In this document: one piece after another, positions 1-10,400 of the stretch
Numbering within the stretch: the first letter of the stretch is position 1
Layout of the letters: the number at the start of each line of letters is the position of its first letter
Source: Baffinella frigidus
Taxonomy: Eukaryota > Cryptophyceae > Cryptomonadales > Baffinellaceae
Assembly: GCA_026770585.1 (NCBI GenBank)
Contig: MU647196.1
Location: 50,798 to 81,665, forward strand
Direction: 5' to 3'
DNA: 30,868 nucleotides
Translations under genes and position numbers: made by a program
Notes under the pieces: model-generated
Databases searched by the model: none
Told to the model about the DNA's origin: nothing
The model's input: the letters and a program-made list of their open reading frames with translations, nothing else

Positions 1-538
1 GGTCCACTCCGTTCCGATCCTTCCCCGGTGGGAAGGATCCTATCCACGCCGTTCCTATCGTGCCCTGGTCCTCTCGCCCACCGTTGGCCTGCGGGTGGCC
101 CGCGACTCTCGTCGCACCATCCTTCCTCCCGGCGCCCCCCTTTCCATGTGGGTTCGTCACCTGCAACAAGCACCTTTCAACCACCAGCAAACTGCGCGCA
201 CGACATTGCAGCTTCTGGAAACAAGCTGGGCAGTTCCCAAGCAAGTACGGGGGTTACTCGAGATTAAGGACACGCATACCCTAGGGTCCTACAGCAGGGC
301 CAGTCCTAGGAGGAAAAGACGACCCTACGAGCGGTGCGTGCCCTTAATTTTGAGCAACCCTGTACATCGTAGTGGGATCCTGGCGCCGGCAGAGCCTCCA
401 TTCCCGCATGGAAAACTCATCGGAACCCTCTCCCCTATTTTTTATGAAGCACGCCGATGCAGATGTTGTAACACGGCGGAGAGTTTCACGTGTTTCGTTT
501 TCGTGGCGCGGGGTTGGCAGGGGTGGGGTGCTCATAAC
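1..538. other. no gene resolved; possible 3' continuation of the SR/His-rich gene
   Basis: I see no exon here that I can support. The donor of the exon at 539-678 faces left (minus strand), so further 3' exons of that gene may lie here, but no acceptor-exon pair in the required phase stands out. A fragment of the CCTAGG-GTCCTAC core shared by the MITE-like elements lies at 279-310. Confidence 0.3.
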
Positions 539-678
539 CTGCTGCTGAAGAACACGCACAAGCTCCTCGGCGTCCGCCAACAACTTGCGTTTGGCTGCCG
601 CGTCTCCCCCTCCTGCTCCCTCTGCCACCCCGGGAGACACCTGCATGGCCCCAGGGTTCACCTCGAGCGACTTGAGAG
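539..678 (-). CDS. SR/His-rich gene, exon 8, short helical segment
   Basis: Acceptor GATGATGCGCAG, donor CAGCAGCAG|GTTATG. In the best frame the 46 codons read LKSLEVNPGAMQVSPGVAEG, then a Gly-rich hinge and an amphipathic helix AKRKLLADAEELVRVLQQQ. The helix and good splice sites support coding; the link to exon 7 is by proximity and strand. Confidence 0.5.
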
Positions 679-3600
679 CTGCGCATCATCCAACCCGTAT
701 CCCTTGAGTGGCCAGGCAGTCAAATGTGACTGCCAAGAGGTCCTAGGAAGGTCCTAGGACCCTACGGTAGGGCGCATGAGCCTACTCGCCACTTGAGGGA
801 TAGTTTTAAATCTGATCCAAAGCGCATTTGCCAGGCGCGCTCGTTCTTGGCATGTTGACTGATGACGGCCGTGTCATCTCACTCGAGGGGGCATGCACAC
901 CTCCGGATTCTGTCCAGCGAGCCTCGCCGCATGCTCCACCCCCCCCTTCCCGCGGGTCCCACCAACCCCACCGAACAGCCCCTCATCACCCCTTCCATGC
1001 CTCGCGAACTCGATCGCGCGAGAAGCGCGCGCCGACACCGCCTCCGACCGCACCCCCCACCCCCCCCCGCGCGCACCCTCCACCGACGGGGAGCTCCACA
1101 TGGCCACCTCTTTCCCCGGGGAGCGGCGGGCCTTTTCGGGTGAAGGTTCCGCACTCCCCAAGCTCGATGTCCCTGAGAAGGGCGAGGGGTAGCGCACTTT
1201 GCCCACCGGCTGCCAGGGGGGGTGCACGGGCGGGGCGGGTGATGAGGAGGCGGTGGCGGCGCGGCGAATTGATGGGGCCATTGCGACCGCGCGGCGCCGT
1301 GCTTCCCTGTTTGTTGGTAAGTTGATCACTTTTCAGAAGGCTAAGGTAAACGACGAGGAAGAAGATGAAGAAGAAAAAGAAGCGCTGCTCTGCTCACGCC
1401 CGGATTCTCATTCCAGCCAGAATTTAAGGGGGTTTCTCTGCGTTTGCCAGCACTGACTGATCTAGCACGCGCTGGCTACACCCCAGCCCGCACGCTCAGC
1501 CTCATCGGTCCGCTCAGCCTCACCAGTCATGTGCAACAACAGAGGGTACACAGAGTTCGTTTTGCACTCGCGGTGGGAAAACAGCACCTGCGCGCGCGTT
1601 CCGAAGCTGTCTTGGTGTTCGGGTTCCACGGCGGCCTGTCACCCTGGTTCGGCTCCACCAGCCCCCGCGAAAACCCGCGGTGGAGCCCTTTCCCGCTGCG
1701 CCACTCGCCGCTCTGGCTGTGGCCCTCCCGCGAATCGTCTAGCTCCCGCGAATCGTCCCCCAACCCCTCCTCACGCCCATGGTGTCTATGCCCATCCTCC
1801 CTCCCTCCATGCCCGTGTCGCTCATTCTCCCTCTCGCGATGACGGTGCTCATCCCTCGCGCGGTGTCCGTGCTCGGGTGATGCATATTCCCTGGCGGTGC
1901 TTTCCATGCGCTCTCTCGGCCGCGAGCTGGACCTGCCAGTGCTCTCCAAGAGGAGCTCTCTCGCCCGCGAGTCGGACCTTCCCGGCGAGAAGTGCACCGA
2001 GCGCTGCCACCAACCAACACCATTATGCTCAGCATCACACCAACATGCTCAGCACCATACTCTCCACTGGGAACCTGTCCTTGCAAGGGGTCCACACCTG
2101 TCCGGTCGTTGGGTCCAGCACTTTCGTAATCGTGAGGCTCACCTCAATCGCATAAGTGCAGCACCACCCACTGCTCGAGCAACGCTCAGGTGCATCACGT
2201 CCCTGCGTGAAGAGACCTCCCTGCTTGATGAGACGACCTCTCTACCAACTCCCTGCTGGGTGGGGCTGCGTACCGAGCGACTATGCTCTCGCTCTGCCCT
2301 GTCATCCCCCCGCTCAGAAGACCACCCCCTTGAATCCTTCGCGTTCGGTGTCGAGGAGGCGTGTTGAGGTGAGGAGGCGAGTTCACGCGAGGAGGCGCGA
2401 TGGTGAGGGGAGTTGCCGCGCGATTGCTGCTTCACGCGCGTGACCTCTGACACACCGTGCCCGGAGTGTCCGTGGCCGGAGTGTGCTTTGAGAAAGTCGT
2501 GGTGCTTCTCGGGAGAGGCGTGCCTCTCGGGAGAAGCGTGCTTTGACAACACACTTTCTCCCTCTTGATGCTGGTGGTGAAGCGGAGACGGGTGCCGCCC
2601 GCCCGCCTCCTTCCCGTTGGCATGACCTTGATGCCCCCCGTTTGAATGACCGTGATGTTCGGAATGCCCCCTGCTCGATTCGTGACGATGGGATGCATCG
2701 TGATGCCCTCCACGCGAGTGTTCACGCCGAGGCGACGCAAGGCGATGCTCCGAATGTTGGGAATGATGCGACGAGGCGCGATGCTCTGAATGTTGGTCAT
2801 GATGCGACGAGCGGCGATGACTAGAATGCTCCGAGCCCCCCCCGCTCGAGTGTCCACGCCGTGGCGAACCTTCACGATAACGAGACGAGTCACGGTGACT
2901 AGAATTCCCCCCGCTATCATAGTCGTGGTCCCCCGCATGCCCCCCATTTTCATGTGCGTGGTGCCCCGCATGCCCCCCGTTGGAATGGCCGCGATGCTCC
3001 GAATGTCCCCCGTCCGAGCGTTGCCGATGAGGCGGTCGGTGATCCCCAGGCCACTTGCGGTGCAGAGCTGCCGAAGCCTCGTCCCCGAGGTAGTGTCCAG
3101 CCGGGGCCTCAGCGCGCAACCGCCTGCCCAGAGGACACCACCGTCACTGGCTGCCCTCGGCGCATTTCTGATTTATGGATTCAAAAGAGAGGAATTGCCA
3201 TTTTGCTAAGCCCGTGCCATTGCCAAAATAAAAAACGGAATGACACCCACTCAGGGTAGGTAGAAAGCATTGGTGGAGTGCTGCGGCGCCGCACATCCTC
3301 GCGGAGGCACGCGAGACAGCAACCGCGCGCCAGCGGAGAGCATTTCAGACTACCAGCCGCAGCCAGCAGGCAGAGCCAGGCGGGTGTAGGGTTCCGGGGT
3401 TCCGGGGTTTAGGGTTTAGGGTCTGGGGTTTAGGGTTTAGGGTTGAGGGTTTGTGGTTTGGGGTTTAGGGTTTAGTGTGTAGGGTTTAAGGTTTAGGGTT
3501 TAAGGTTTAGGGTATAGGGTTCAGGGTTCAGGGTTCAAGGTTTATGGTTTTAGGGTTTCGGGGTTCAGGATTTAGCGGAGGGGGGCAGAACCTGTCAATA

Positions 3601-5575
3601 GAGCGAGAAAGCTCCGCGGGAGAGCGCACGGTCCCGCGCATCCTCCCAGGCGATTTACTCCCAACCCTCCCTCTTAGCAGCGGCGAATTCGCCCCCCCCC
3701 GCACGCTCCACTCCCGCCCCTCCCCGGACGGGCGGCGTTTCGGGGGGGAGGACAGGTGGGGGGTCGCGCGCGGGGGGGAGAAGGGGTCGCGTGGCGGCGG
3801 GCTGTGTCCCGCGGGGCGCCACGGCGGGGAGGCGTCTACAGCAGAGGTGGGGCGCGCGGGCGCAGGCGACCCTTCTCTGCTCCGCGTGATCCTACGCCGG
3901 GCGTTGATCGCCGAGCGCGGCCCGATCCCCGAGCCCCCCCACCCCGCGGCGGGCGCGGCCCCGGCCGTGCGTGTGGGGGACGTGCGCCCCGAGGTTGTCA
4001 CGCTGCTCGGGCGGCGGAGCAGGGGGGAGGGGGGACGCCGCGCTGGCGAGCCGATCGCGTTTCCTGAGCGCCCTGCGGTGAGGTGCGATGGTCAACGGTC
4101 GTCACTGATCTCGACTCGGCGGAAATTCCCGGAAGAGGCGGGGCGGGTCGTTGGACGCCCAGTGAGGGTGTGGGGTGTAGGTTTTAGGGTGTTGGGTTTA
4201 GATTCAGCGTTTAGGGTTTAGGGTTTGGGGTCTAGGATTCAAGGTTCAGGGTTCAAGGGTTCAAGGGGTTGGGGTTCACCAGCGGGGCGCCACGGGGGCG
4301 GCGGCGGCGATTTGGAGCTGGGCTTCTCCCTCGGCGGAGGAGAGCTCGAGCGCCGCCTCGGAGATCTCGATGCGCGGTGCGTCGGACGCTCGCGCTTGCT
4401 CGAGGCGATCCTGGTGGGGGACGTGGTCCTGGTGGGGGACGTGATCCTGGTGGGGGACGTGGCGTGGCGCACGGAGGTGTGGTTGGAGGAGGAGTGTTGG
4501 TCGACGTGGCGGACGGTGCGCGTTGATGCGGGGCGAGAGCCGCTCCGGCTCCGGCTGTGTCCGCCACCCGGGGAAAGTGTCAGGCCCTGTCGTTATGCTA
4601 GTCTTTGCAGCATGCCCGGTACTCTAGTTTTGAAGCACGCCTGGTGTACAAGTCGTGCCGTGCCACGCACAATGCCCACATCCAAAACCGTAACCTAACC
4701 CTTACCCCTCAAGCCTGAAACCCGAACAGTGCAGACGACACCACCAACCACCAGAAGCGAACCAAATCGAAGAATGACACACGTTGATTCCCCCTGCAGA
4801 CCAACCCCTCAGGGTTAAGTCTGCAGGGGAAAGCAACTTTTGCGTTGGTTGACTTGTGGTGGGTAGTGGCAAGACACCTGCGGCTCGCAGAAGAACTACG
4901 CGATCTCGAACGATGGCCGTGCGAATCCTGATGGTGAGCGTGCGAAGGCGTGTGGTGATCAGCGTGCGACGGGGACTGTCGTGAACGTCCCCTCTCGGCC
5001 CTCTCGGCCACTTCTGCCCCGGGCGACGCCGCCGCGAATCTCTCGTTGCACATAGCCCTGTTCGGGGCAGGGGTGGGTAAGAGACGGGATGAAAAATCCA
5101 GAGACACTGCAGTGTTGCACACCCCGTGCATGGATGAGTCAAGGAGGTGACTTTCCGCATGGATGGGTCAAGTTTCCGAATGGATGGGGTATCGGGGACA
5201 CGAAGAGGTATCGGGGACGTTCCGTTGAGCGGCGCGGAGCATCTCGCCCTCGACGCTTTTGCTCGCCCCATGCATCTCCAGGTGCCGCAGCCGCGATTCA
5301 ATCCAGAACACTCGGTCCTGCCACTTCTTATTCTCAAACGCCTCTTTCCGCTTCCGATCGGGGCTCGTGTCCTGCTTCGTCATGTACTCGATGGGGTCGT
5401 GCGATCTCCCCCCCGACGGCGTCCCATGCGAGGTGGCCGGGCGTCGCGGACTCCGCGTGGGCGAGCCGCCCACCACCACCCGCATCCGTCGACGCTCCTC
5501 CATCCCTCGAATCCCAGCACTGCTTGTCTCCATCCGCCGCAGCACTCCCTGAAGCTGCCGGTCCCCGGGGTCCAT
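539..5575 (-). CDS. multi-exon gene for a disordered Ser/Arg-, Pro- and His-rich protein
   Basis: Family not recognised. Exons in transcript order: 5202-5575, 4878-5057, 4280-4554, 3592-4072, 2199-3123, 1675-2003, 901-1306, 539-678. The phases of the first seven join without a stop; the join from exon 7 to exon 8 is unresolved (phase 0 meets phase 1). ATG 5575 has A at -3 and G at +4. The N-terminal 120 residues are charged and partly helical (KEAFENKKWQDRVFWIESRL). The next exons are RS-rich with SPTRT repeats, then a His/Ser/Gly-rich exon of about 308 codons, then RDEHRHRERENERHGHGG-like sequence, and a short helical exon ending ADAEELVRVLQQQ. RS repeats with histidine tracts recall nuclear-speckle or RNA-processing proteins, but that is only composition. 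Two introns carry telomere-like repeats from the donor on. Exon order is fairly secure; start and 3' end are not. Confidence 0.6.
698..802. mobile_element. MITE-like element, TATCCCTTGAGTGG family, copy 1
   Basis: 105 bp with near-identical terminal inverted repeats (TATCCCTTGAGTGGC / GCCACTTGAGGGATA) and a core containing CCTAGGACCCTACGGTAGGG. A copy of the same length is at 20147-20251 and a truncated one at 18166-18261. Too short to code for a transposase, so non-autonomous. It lies just beside exon 8 in the upstream intron. Confidence 0.75.
901..1306 (-). CDS. SR/His-rich gene, exon 7 (frame uncertain)
   Basis: Between acceptor ACCAACAAACAG and donor CCGGAG|GTGTGC all but one frame is open. 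The frame matching exon 6 reads EARRRAVAMAPSIRRAA, then SPFSGTSSLGSAEPSPEKAR and SPSVEGARGG, a disordered Ser/Pro/Gly-rich stretch. It exits in phase 0, whereas exon 8 needs phase 1, so the donor or the frame may be wrong. Confidence 0.35.
1675..2003 (-). CDS. SR/His-rich gene, exon 6
   Basis: Acceptor GTTGGTGGCAG, donor CCGCGG|GTTTTC. The product starts RSVHFSPGRSDSRARELLLE, then has the strongly charged RDEHRHRERENERHGHGG segment and two DDSRE motifs. Enters in phase 0, leaves in phase 2. It shares the His/Arg/Glu composition of exon 5. Confidence 0.5.
2199..3123 (-). CDS. SR/His-rich gene, exon 5: histidine-rich repeat exon
   Basis: The longest exon, 308 codons. The product is built from degenerate His/Ser/Gly/Glu units such as HSEHRGHSNGGHAGHHAHEN and SSHHSQHSEHR, with SPRRGHS-like basic patches, and ends with Ser/Arg-rich sequence. 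Phase 2 in and phase 0 out match the neighbouring exons. His-rich low-complexity tracts are known to bind metals or to drive nuclear-speckle targeting in other proteins; which applies here is not shown. The DNA is a decayed tandem array with units of roughly 24-36 bases. Confidence 0.6.
3124..3591 (-). repeat. telomere-like repeat intron (exon 4/5 of the SR/His-rich gene)
   Basis: TTTAGGG-type units (plus strand) fill about 3386-3580, so the sense strand is C-rich and the array begins about 10 bases after the donor. The remaining 260 bases toward the acceptor (CTCTGGGCAG at 3124) are unremarkable. Confidence 0.75.
3592..4072 (-). CDS. SR/His-rich gene, exon 4
   Basis: Acceptor TCACCGCAG, donor ATTGACAG|GTTCTG, phase 1 in and phase 2 out, 159 full codons without a stop. 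Pro/Arg/Ser-rich product with SGRTSPTRTAG, a second WRPAG, PPKRRPSGEGREW and a basic SPGRMRGTVRSPAELSRSI end. The GC content is very high, so other frames are open too. The frame was chosen because the phases match on both sides and because it repeats the SPTRT motif of exon 3. Confidence 0.55.
4073..4279 (-). repeat. telomere-like repeat intron (exon 3/4 of the SR/His-rich gene)
   Basis: Degenerate CCCTAAA/CCCTGAA units (sense strand) run from the GT donor at 4279 to about 4176; the remainder is unique sequence ending in the acceptor CACCGCAG. On the plus strand they read TTTAGGG. Confidence 0.7.
4280..4554 (-). CDS. SR/His-rich gene, exon 3 with SPTR repeats
   Basis: Acceptor GGACACAG, donor GCTG|GTGAAC. 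The product starts RSRSGSRPASTRTVRHV, holds three tandem TSPTR units from a 21-base DNA repeat at about 4408-4460, then Arg/Ser/Pro-rich sequence ending PPPPPWRPAG. The WRPAG motif recurs in exon 4. The intron that follows starts with telomere-like CCCTAAA repeats at the donor. Confidence 0.55.
4878..5057 (-). CDS. SR/His-rich gene, exon 2
   Basis: Acceptor CCCCGAACAG, donor CCGCAG|GTGTCT. The 180 bases enter in phase 2 and leave in phase 2. The product has an Ala/Glu-rich start, then ADHHTPSHAHHQDSHGH and an RSRSRSSSASR run. Splicing to exon 3 makes the codon AGC and continues the RS run without a break, which supports the junction. Confidence 0.6.
5202..5575 (-). CDS. SR/His-rich gene, exon 1 (probable start)
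   Basis: Begins MDPGDRQLQGVLRRMETSS and runs open for 124 codons plus two bases. It holds a Ser-Pro-Arg patch (GGSPTRSPRRPATSHG) and then a charged helical stretch with IEYMTKQDTSPDRKRKEAF. The donor chosen, TCTTC|GTGTCC, gives the phase 2 needed by exon 2; a donor at 5219 (GGAAC|GTCCCC) is the alternative but leaves phase 0. The frame is also open upstream to about 5719, so an earlier exon or start is possible. Confidence 0.55.
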
Positions 5576-7094
5576 GCTATCCCGATCCCAGCGAAGGGCA
5601 AGACGGCCGGATCTGGAGGAGTCGGTCGGCGTCGTCAGCGATTTCGGGTGGCGTGGTCCGGGACAGGTCGTCTGGATCACAGGCAGGGTAAGACAGATGA
5701 GTCGCAGAGGCAGGGACAAATTTGAGCGAGTTGGGGACGCATGTGGTGGAGGCTGGTTGGGGTTGGTCTCTGCACTTCAGTCCGCTCTAGCTTACTGCAC
5801 CCCCCAATACATGTTCGCTCTAGCTCACTGGGCCCTGGATTCGCCTCACATTCCTCTTATAGAACAGTGCAGCTATCTTTCTCTGCACGCCAGCATCGTA
5901 ATAGATGCTCGCTCTAGCTCACTGCGCCACCAAACATGTTTCGAGGTGCGGACCCTTCTCCCGGCTCGAGAACTCTCACGACTGACTCGTGGGCTGCTCC
6001 CGGAGGAGAGATTCTGAATCATTGGTTACTTGGCCCCTTGACACTGCACAACCCGCCGGCAGGCTGGCCCCTTCTTACACAACAAGTACAGTGAGGGAAT
6101 TACCTCACTGTACTTATGAGTAACAGAAGGCGAGGCCGAGCTTTCTGATGCTGCATCTACAGAGGGAAGGTAGAAGGGGTGCAGTGGGGGCCAGCCTGGC
6201 CCCCACCCCCCCACCGCCCTCCGGGGCCCGGGCGCCGGCGCGCTGCAAGGCCAGCCGGCCGGCGGGCCCTGATGATTGTGCAGTGGCAAGGGATGGTTGG
6301 ACGATTCATTCTCCCATTCCCATGACAATCAAGTGCGGAGGGGGAACGATCTCTTCTATCCGGGGTGCGCCCCGAAGAATCACGCCTGCGAATCAACAGC
6401 CGAAGAATCAATACTGGCCCAGAACGTAGCCTGTCCTTCACTCGTAGCACCAAGGTGGCGAGAGGCCGGTTGTTATGTGCGCATTAGATACCACCCTTTC
6501 GGCTGTGTTGGCGACCTGGGGCTCCGTAGTCGTCGTCCTGCTAGTCACCTTCCCAGCGGAAGACGACTACCCTCGAAAATCCCGTTGTTTTGTCAACGCC
6601 GTTGACGTACCAGACCTGCGGGATTCGCCCCGCGGCACCGTCCTCCAGAGCACGAGCCCCCCCCGGGGGTTGGTTCCAACGGCTCTGCTGGTTCAGGCGG
6701 GTACAAGCCCGTCCCCCGCCTGGCGGAAAACTCAAACGGACTTGTGTAAAGTGGCTGATCTACAGCTGACGCATTTTGACTTTATGCGGGGGAGGCATTT
6801 TATTTCGTTTTTGGTGCCGTTTGATTGGTATTGGAGTCGTTTGTCAACTTTTGGCCGATATGTCCGCTGGCTTTCAAGAATTTGACTTTTGAAATAACCC
6901 CACTAAGCCAATCGGGATGAAGTGAAAGTTGACAGCCAAAATCTGAAATCCTCGGCAACGAGACGGGGGAGCGCTGCGCACGATGGCCCTCCAGGTATCC
7001 ATCCCCACTTTGCAGTTGGAGCACGGCAGTGAGGCCCAGCTTTGCGCTGTACATCGCTGCAGTGTCCCCTTGCGACTCTAATCCTTCCCACACG
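5576..7094. promoter_or_regulatory. divergent intergenic region between the SR/His-rich and PDZ genes
   Basis: Separates the probable starts of two genes transcribed away from each other, so it should hold both promoters. No TATA box or other core element can be assigned with confidence. It contains a perfect 13-bp inverted repeat at 6084-6115, three copies of a CGCTCTAGCT(C/T)ACTG motif near 5785, 5818 and 5909, and the near-palindrome GTCAACGCCGTTGAC near 6592-6606. 5' untranslated exons may be hidden here. Confidence 0.4.
6084..6115. repeat. perfect 13-bp inverted repeat
   Basis: AAGTACAGTGAGG, six bases (GAATTA), then CCTCACTGTACTT. The perfect arms and central position in the divergent region would suit a dimeric factor binding site or an RNA hairpin; neither is shown. 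Confidence 0.6.
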
Positions 7095-7400
7095 ATGGCG
7101 TCACAGGGGGGCGTGTACGCGACCTTTGGTGTGGATGGCACCGGCGCGCTGGTGGCACAGAGCCTGCTGCGCGGAGGGCAGTTCACGAACCGCGTGAAGC
7201 CCGGGGATGCGCTTCTCGCTGTGGACGACAGACCCATCGACGGCTTGTCTGTGGAGGAGGTTCGCGCCATGCTTCGGGGGCCTGAGGGCGGCCAGGCGCG
7301 GCTCGACTTTCTCCGCCGCGCCAGCCCCGAGCAGGGTCGCGACGACAGCGTCATCACAGTCTATGTTTACCGCACTGGCACCGAGGCGCAGGAAATTCAG
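7095..7400 (+). CDS. PDZ-domain exon
   Basis: The product [20 protein letters not shown], then a Gly-Gly turn, [35 protein letters not shown] and ARLDFLRR follows the PDZ pattern: binding loop and strand, the conserved R/G-x-x-PGD-x-L-x-x-V-x-x turn, second helix, last strand. The carboxylate-binding loop is GGVY rather than the common GLGF. A C-terminal tail with [17 protein letters not shown] leads to donor CAG|GTCGGC. The alternative 5' end is an acceptor at 7106 (TCACAG). Confidence 0.75.
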
Positions 7401-10400
7401 GTCGGCCTGCCTGTTCACCGTTCTTTCAACCCGTTTCCTCCCCTCTTGCCCTCGCATCCTCTGCTGGATACTGGTTGCCTCGGTTGGACTGACGTCAATA
7501 TCCCCACGCTCTTCCCGCTAGGTCGCGACCCTGGCAGAGATCCTCGATCTGGCGACCAACCACAGCACCGACTTCGGCCCCAGCTCCGTCTGGGAAACGG
7601 CCAAGGTGCGCGCCCTGGGCTGCCTGCACGCCTCCATGTTCCTTGCGGCGTCACTGGCAACGGACTGACGGGCGTCGGGGGGTAGGTGATGTCGTGGCGG
7701 ATGCCAGCGTCGATCGACGACCGTCTTCACCAGCAGGTCTGCGACTCGATGATGGCGGTCAGCAAGGCCCTCTACGATGAGCGGGTGCCCGCCCCCCCAC
7801 CTCTCTTCCGAACCAATCCTCCCCACACATCGTTTTTATCCAGGCCGTGCAAGCGCTGTCGGTCCCTCCCTCCTCCTTGGACCGCGCTTGGTTGGGAGAC
7901 GATAACACGCATGGTTGAGTTTGCAGCAGCGCGCAGAGTGCGACGGACTGCGACGACAAACCGAAGCTGACACGCATCGCGGGATGTGTGTGGCAGCACA
8001 AGGGCGAGTCGGAGCTTTCAAAGGAGGCGACGCTCCTGCGTTCTCGCGTGGCCTCCTTGGAGGCCCAGGCCGCCCAGACTGAAGACGAAATCCGATTCCA
8101 GAAGGTTGTCCATCCCCTGCAAGCCTGTGCAAGACCACCAGCCATCCCAAGTGGCTCAAATGGTGCCCTGGAAGGTCTTCGAGTTGGCATTGGATCGGGG
8201 TCGGATCCGACCCCGGGGCTAGTGAGACGCAGAGCGAAGCAGCCACCGGCCACAGCGCCTGCAGACGTATCCGTGTTGTTCGGGATGTGTGTGCGCCGAT
8301 CGCAGACGTGCCGAGTGTGGATCACTCCTCCAGGGGCTGCCTGCAGCCAGCAGTTGCGCAACCCCAGTGCACAGTGGCGCCATCCAGGGAGTGGGGTCGC
8401 GTGGCACAGCTCACACGGAAGTCCTTGGCACAGCTCACACGGAAGCAAGCGGGCGCTGACACGGCGCACGGTGGGGGGGCAGGTGCAGACGCACTCGCAC
8501 TACACGGACAAGGTGGAGTCGCAGGAGACGGCGGAGCGGATGCGCGAGCGGATCCGGCTCCTGGAAGATGAGGCCGCGCGTTACGTCGCCTCACACGCCC
8601 GCGAGATCGAGCAGGTTCGTTGAGGGTTTTCACACGGTGGACGAACAACCGTTCATCAAAAGTCAAGTTAACTGAAGACAATTAACTTTAAGGATTTTCC
8701 TAATGCAAATTGGTCACGCAAAACCCCGGAATCCGGGGTCAACGAACCCCTCGTAGCCCACCGAGTGGATGGATCGCCCCATAAAATAGGCTTTATGGAT
8801 TGCCCCGCAACATCGGGTTTAGGGACCGCTCCAAAGAACTCGCGCCTCGGCCTGCATTATCGACCCTGGTCGTGCGAGTGCCTCTCTTTGCATGGCAGGG
8901 TGCACGCCACCATTCCACCGTCAACCGAATTTCGTATCACCCTGATGTATCGCATACCGTAGCGGCCTGCGGAATGCCGGGATTTGGTTTATGCCGGAAT
9001 TAGGGCGTTTCCTATCTCTCGCTTCCGCGCCTCCACCCGCGTCCCGTTCACCTCCCGCTATGCGCGCCACGGGTCCCAGGCACCCACCCACCAGGAGGCC
9101 ACGTCGGATGCACACTCGGGGTTAGTGCATGCGGCGAGTAGGGCGAGGCGAGCGGCGCCTCGTGTGGAGACGTGTTTGAGGTCATGTGGGCTGCGGGGGT
9201 GACTCCCACCCACCAGGAGACCACGTCGCATTCACACTCTCGGGGTTAGCACATCAGGCGAGTAGGGCAAGGCGAGCGGCGCCTCGTTTGGTGACTCGCG
9301 TGAGGTGGCGTGGGGTGTGGTGAAGTGCGTGGGGTGACGAGGGATGCGGGGGTGAACAGCACGGGAATGTCATCGCGGAGCTGCAGACCAAAATCGCCGC
9401 TGCGAGGTCACCCTCGAAACACCCTAAACCCTTAACCCCACGCACCCTCCGAACACTATACCCTCAAACCCCGCGACCCTACCCTACCCTGCTTCCTGCG
9501 ATGTCCCTGTATGCCACGCCCGCTGTCCCGCCTGTGCCGGCAGCGCTGTGCCTAGGGCTGAGGATGACTGACTGTACCTCGCAGACGGTGCACCGAGACC
9601 CTCGGGGCTCTGCCCCCCCGCGACGCCCCTGCATATCACGCCCCGTGCCTCGGCTGCGCTGTGCCCAGGGCCGACGCCGACGGCCCAGCTGGCTGTTGCT
9701 GATACCGCCTGCCTGCCCAGGGCTGAGACAGCCTGGCTGGCTGGTTTTGAGGCTGCCTGCCTGGCTGCCTGATGCTGAGGCCGCCTGTCTGGCTAGTGTT
9801 GAGGCTGGCTGGCTGCCTGGTGGTGAGGCCGGGTGGCTGGCTGTAGCTGAAGCCGGGTGGCCGGGTGGAGCAGACGGTACACGGAGACGCTCGAGAAGGA
9901 GCTGCTCGTCGATCCGTCCGAGGGCATCTTCCTCAAGTGCCGGGTATGCCTTTCCCCCTGCCCCCCCCCCTGCCTGGGTGTACGCGGGGGGTTGACAGGG
10001 GGGTTGAGTGGAGGTTTGAGAGCACACCCGCGTATTGGCCCTCTCCACTCCGGTTGTGCTCCCCCCCTTGCCTTCTCCCCGGCTCTTGCCACTCTGCCGT
10101 CCACCCGCCGCTTGCCCCTCTGCCCCCCCCCCGCCTATTTGCCCTCTCCACGGAGAGTGCCCCCGCAGGAGTCGAGCGACGCCTCTGCCCCTTCAAACCT
10201 CCTGTTTAAACCCCGCATACACTCTTCTCAACCAACCTCTCAACCCACCTCTCAAACCCCCTCCAACCCCCCTCGCAACCCCATCGCAACCCCTATCTGA
10301 AACACCCGCCTCTTGACCTCTCCCCGCCTCTTGGCCCTCGTCAGTCCTGCCCCCGTCTGTTGGCGTTCTCGCCTCCTGTCAACCGTTTGACAGGTGTGCC

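Noticed and set aside
6440-6885. Plus-strand open frame in the divergent region
   Set aside because: No start context, splice partner or recognisable product; it contains palindromes and looks intergenic.
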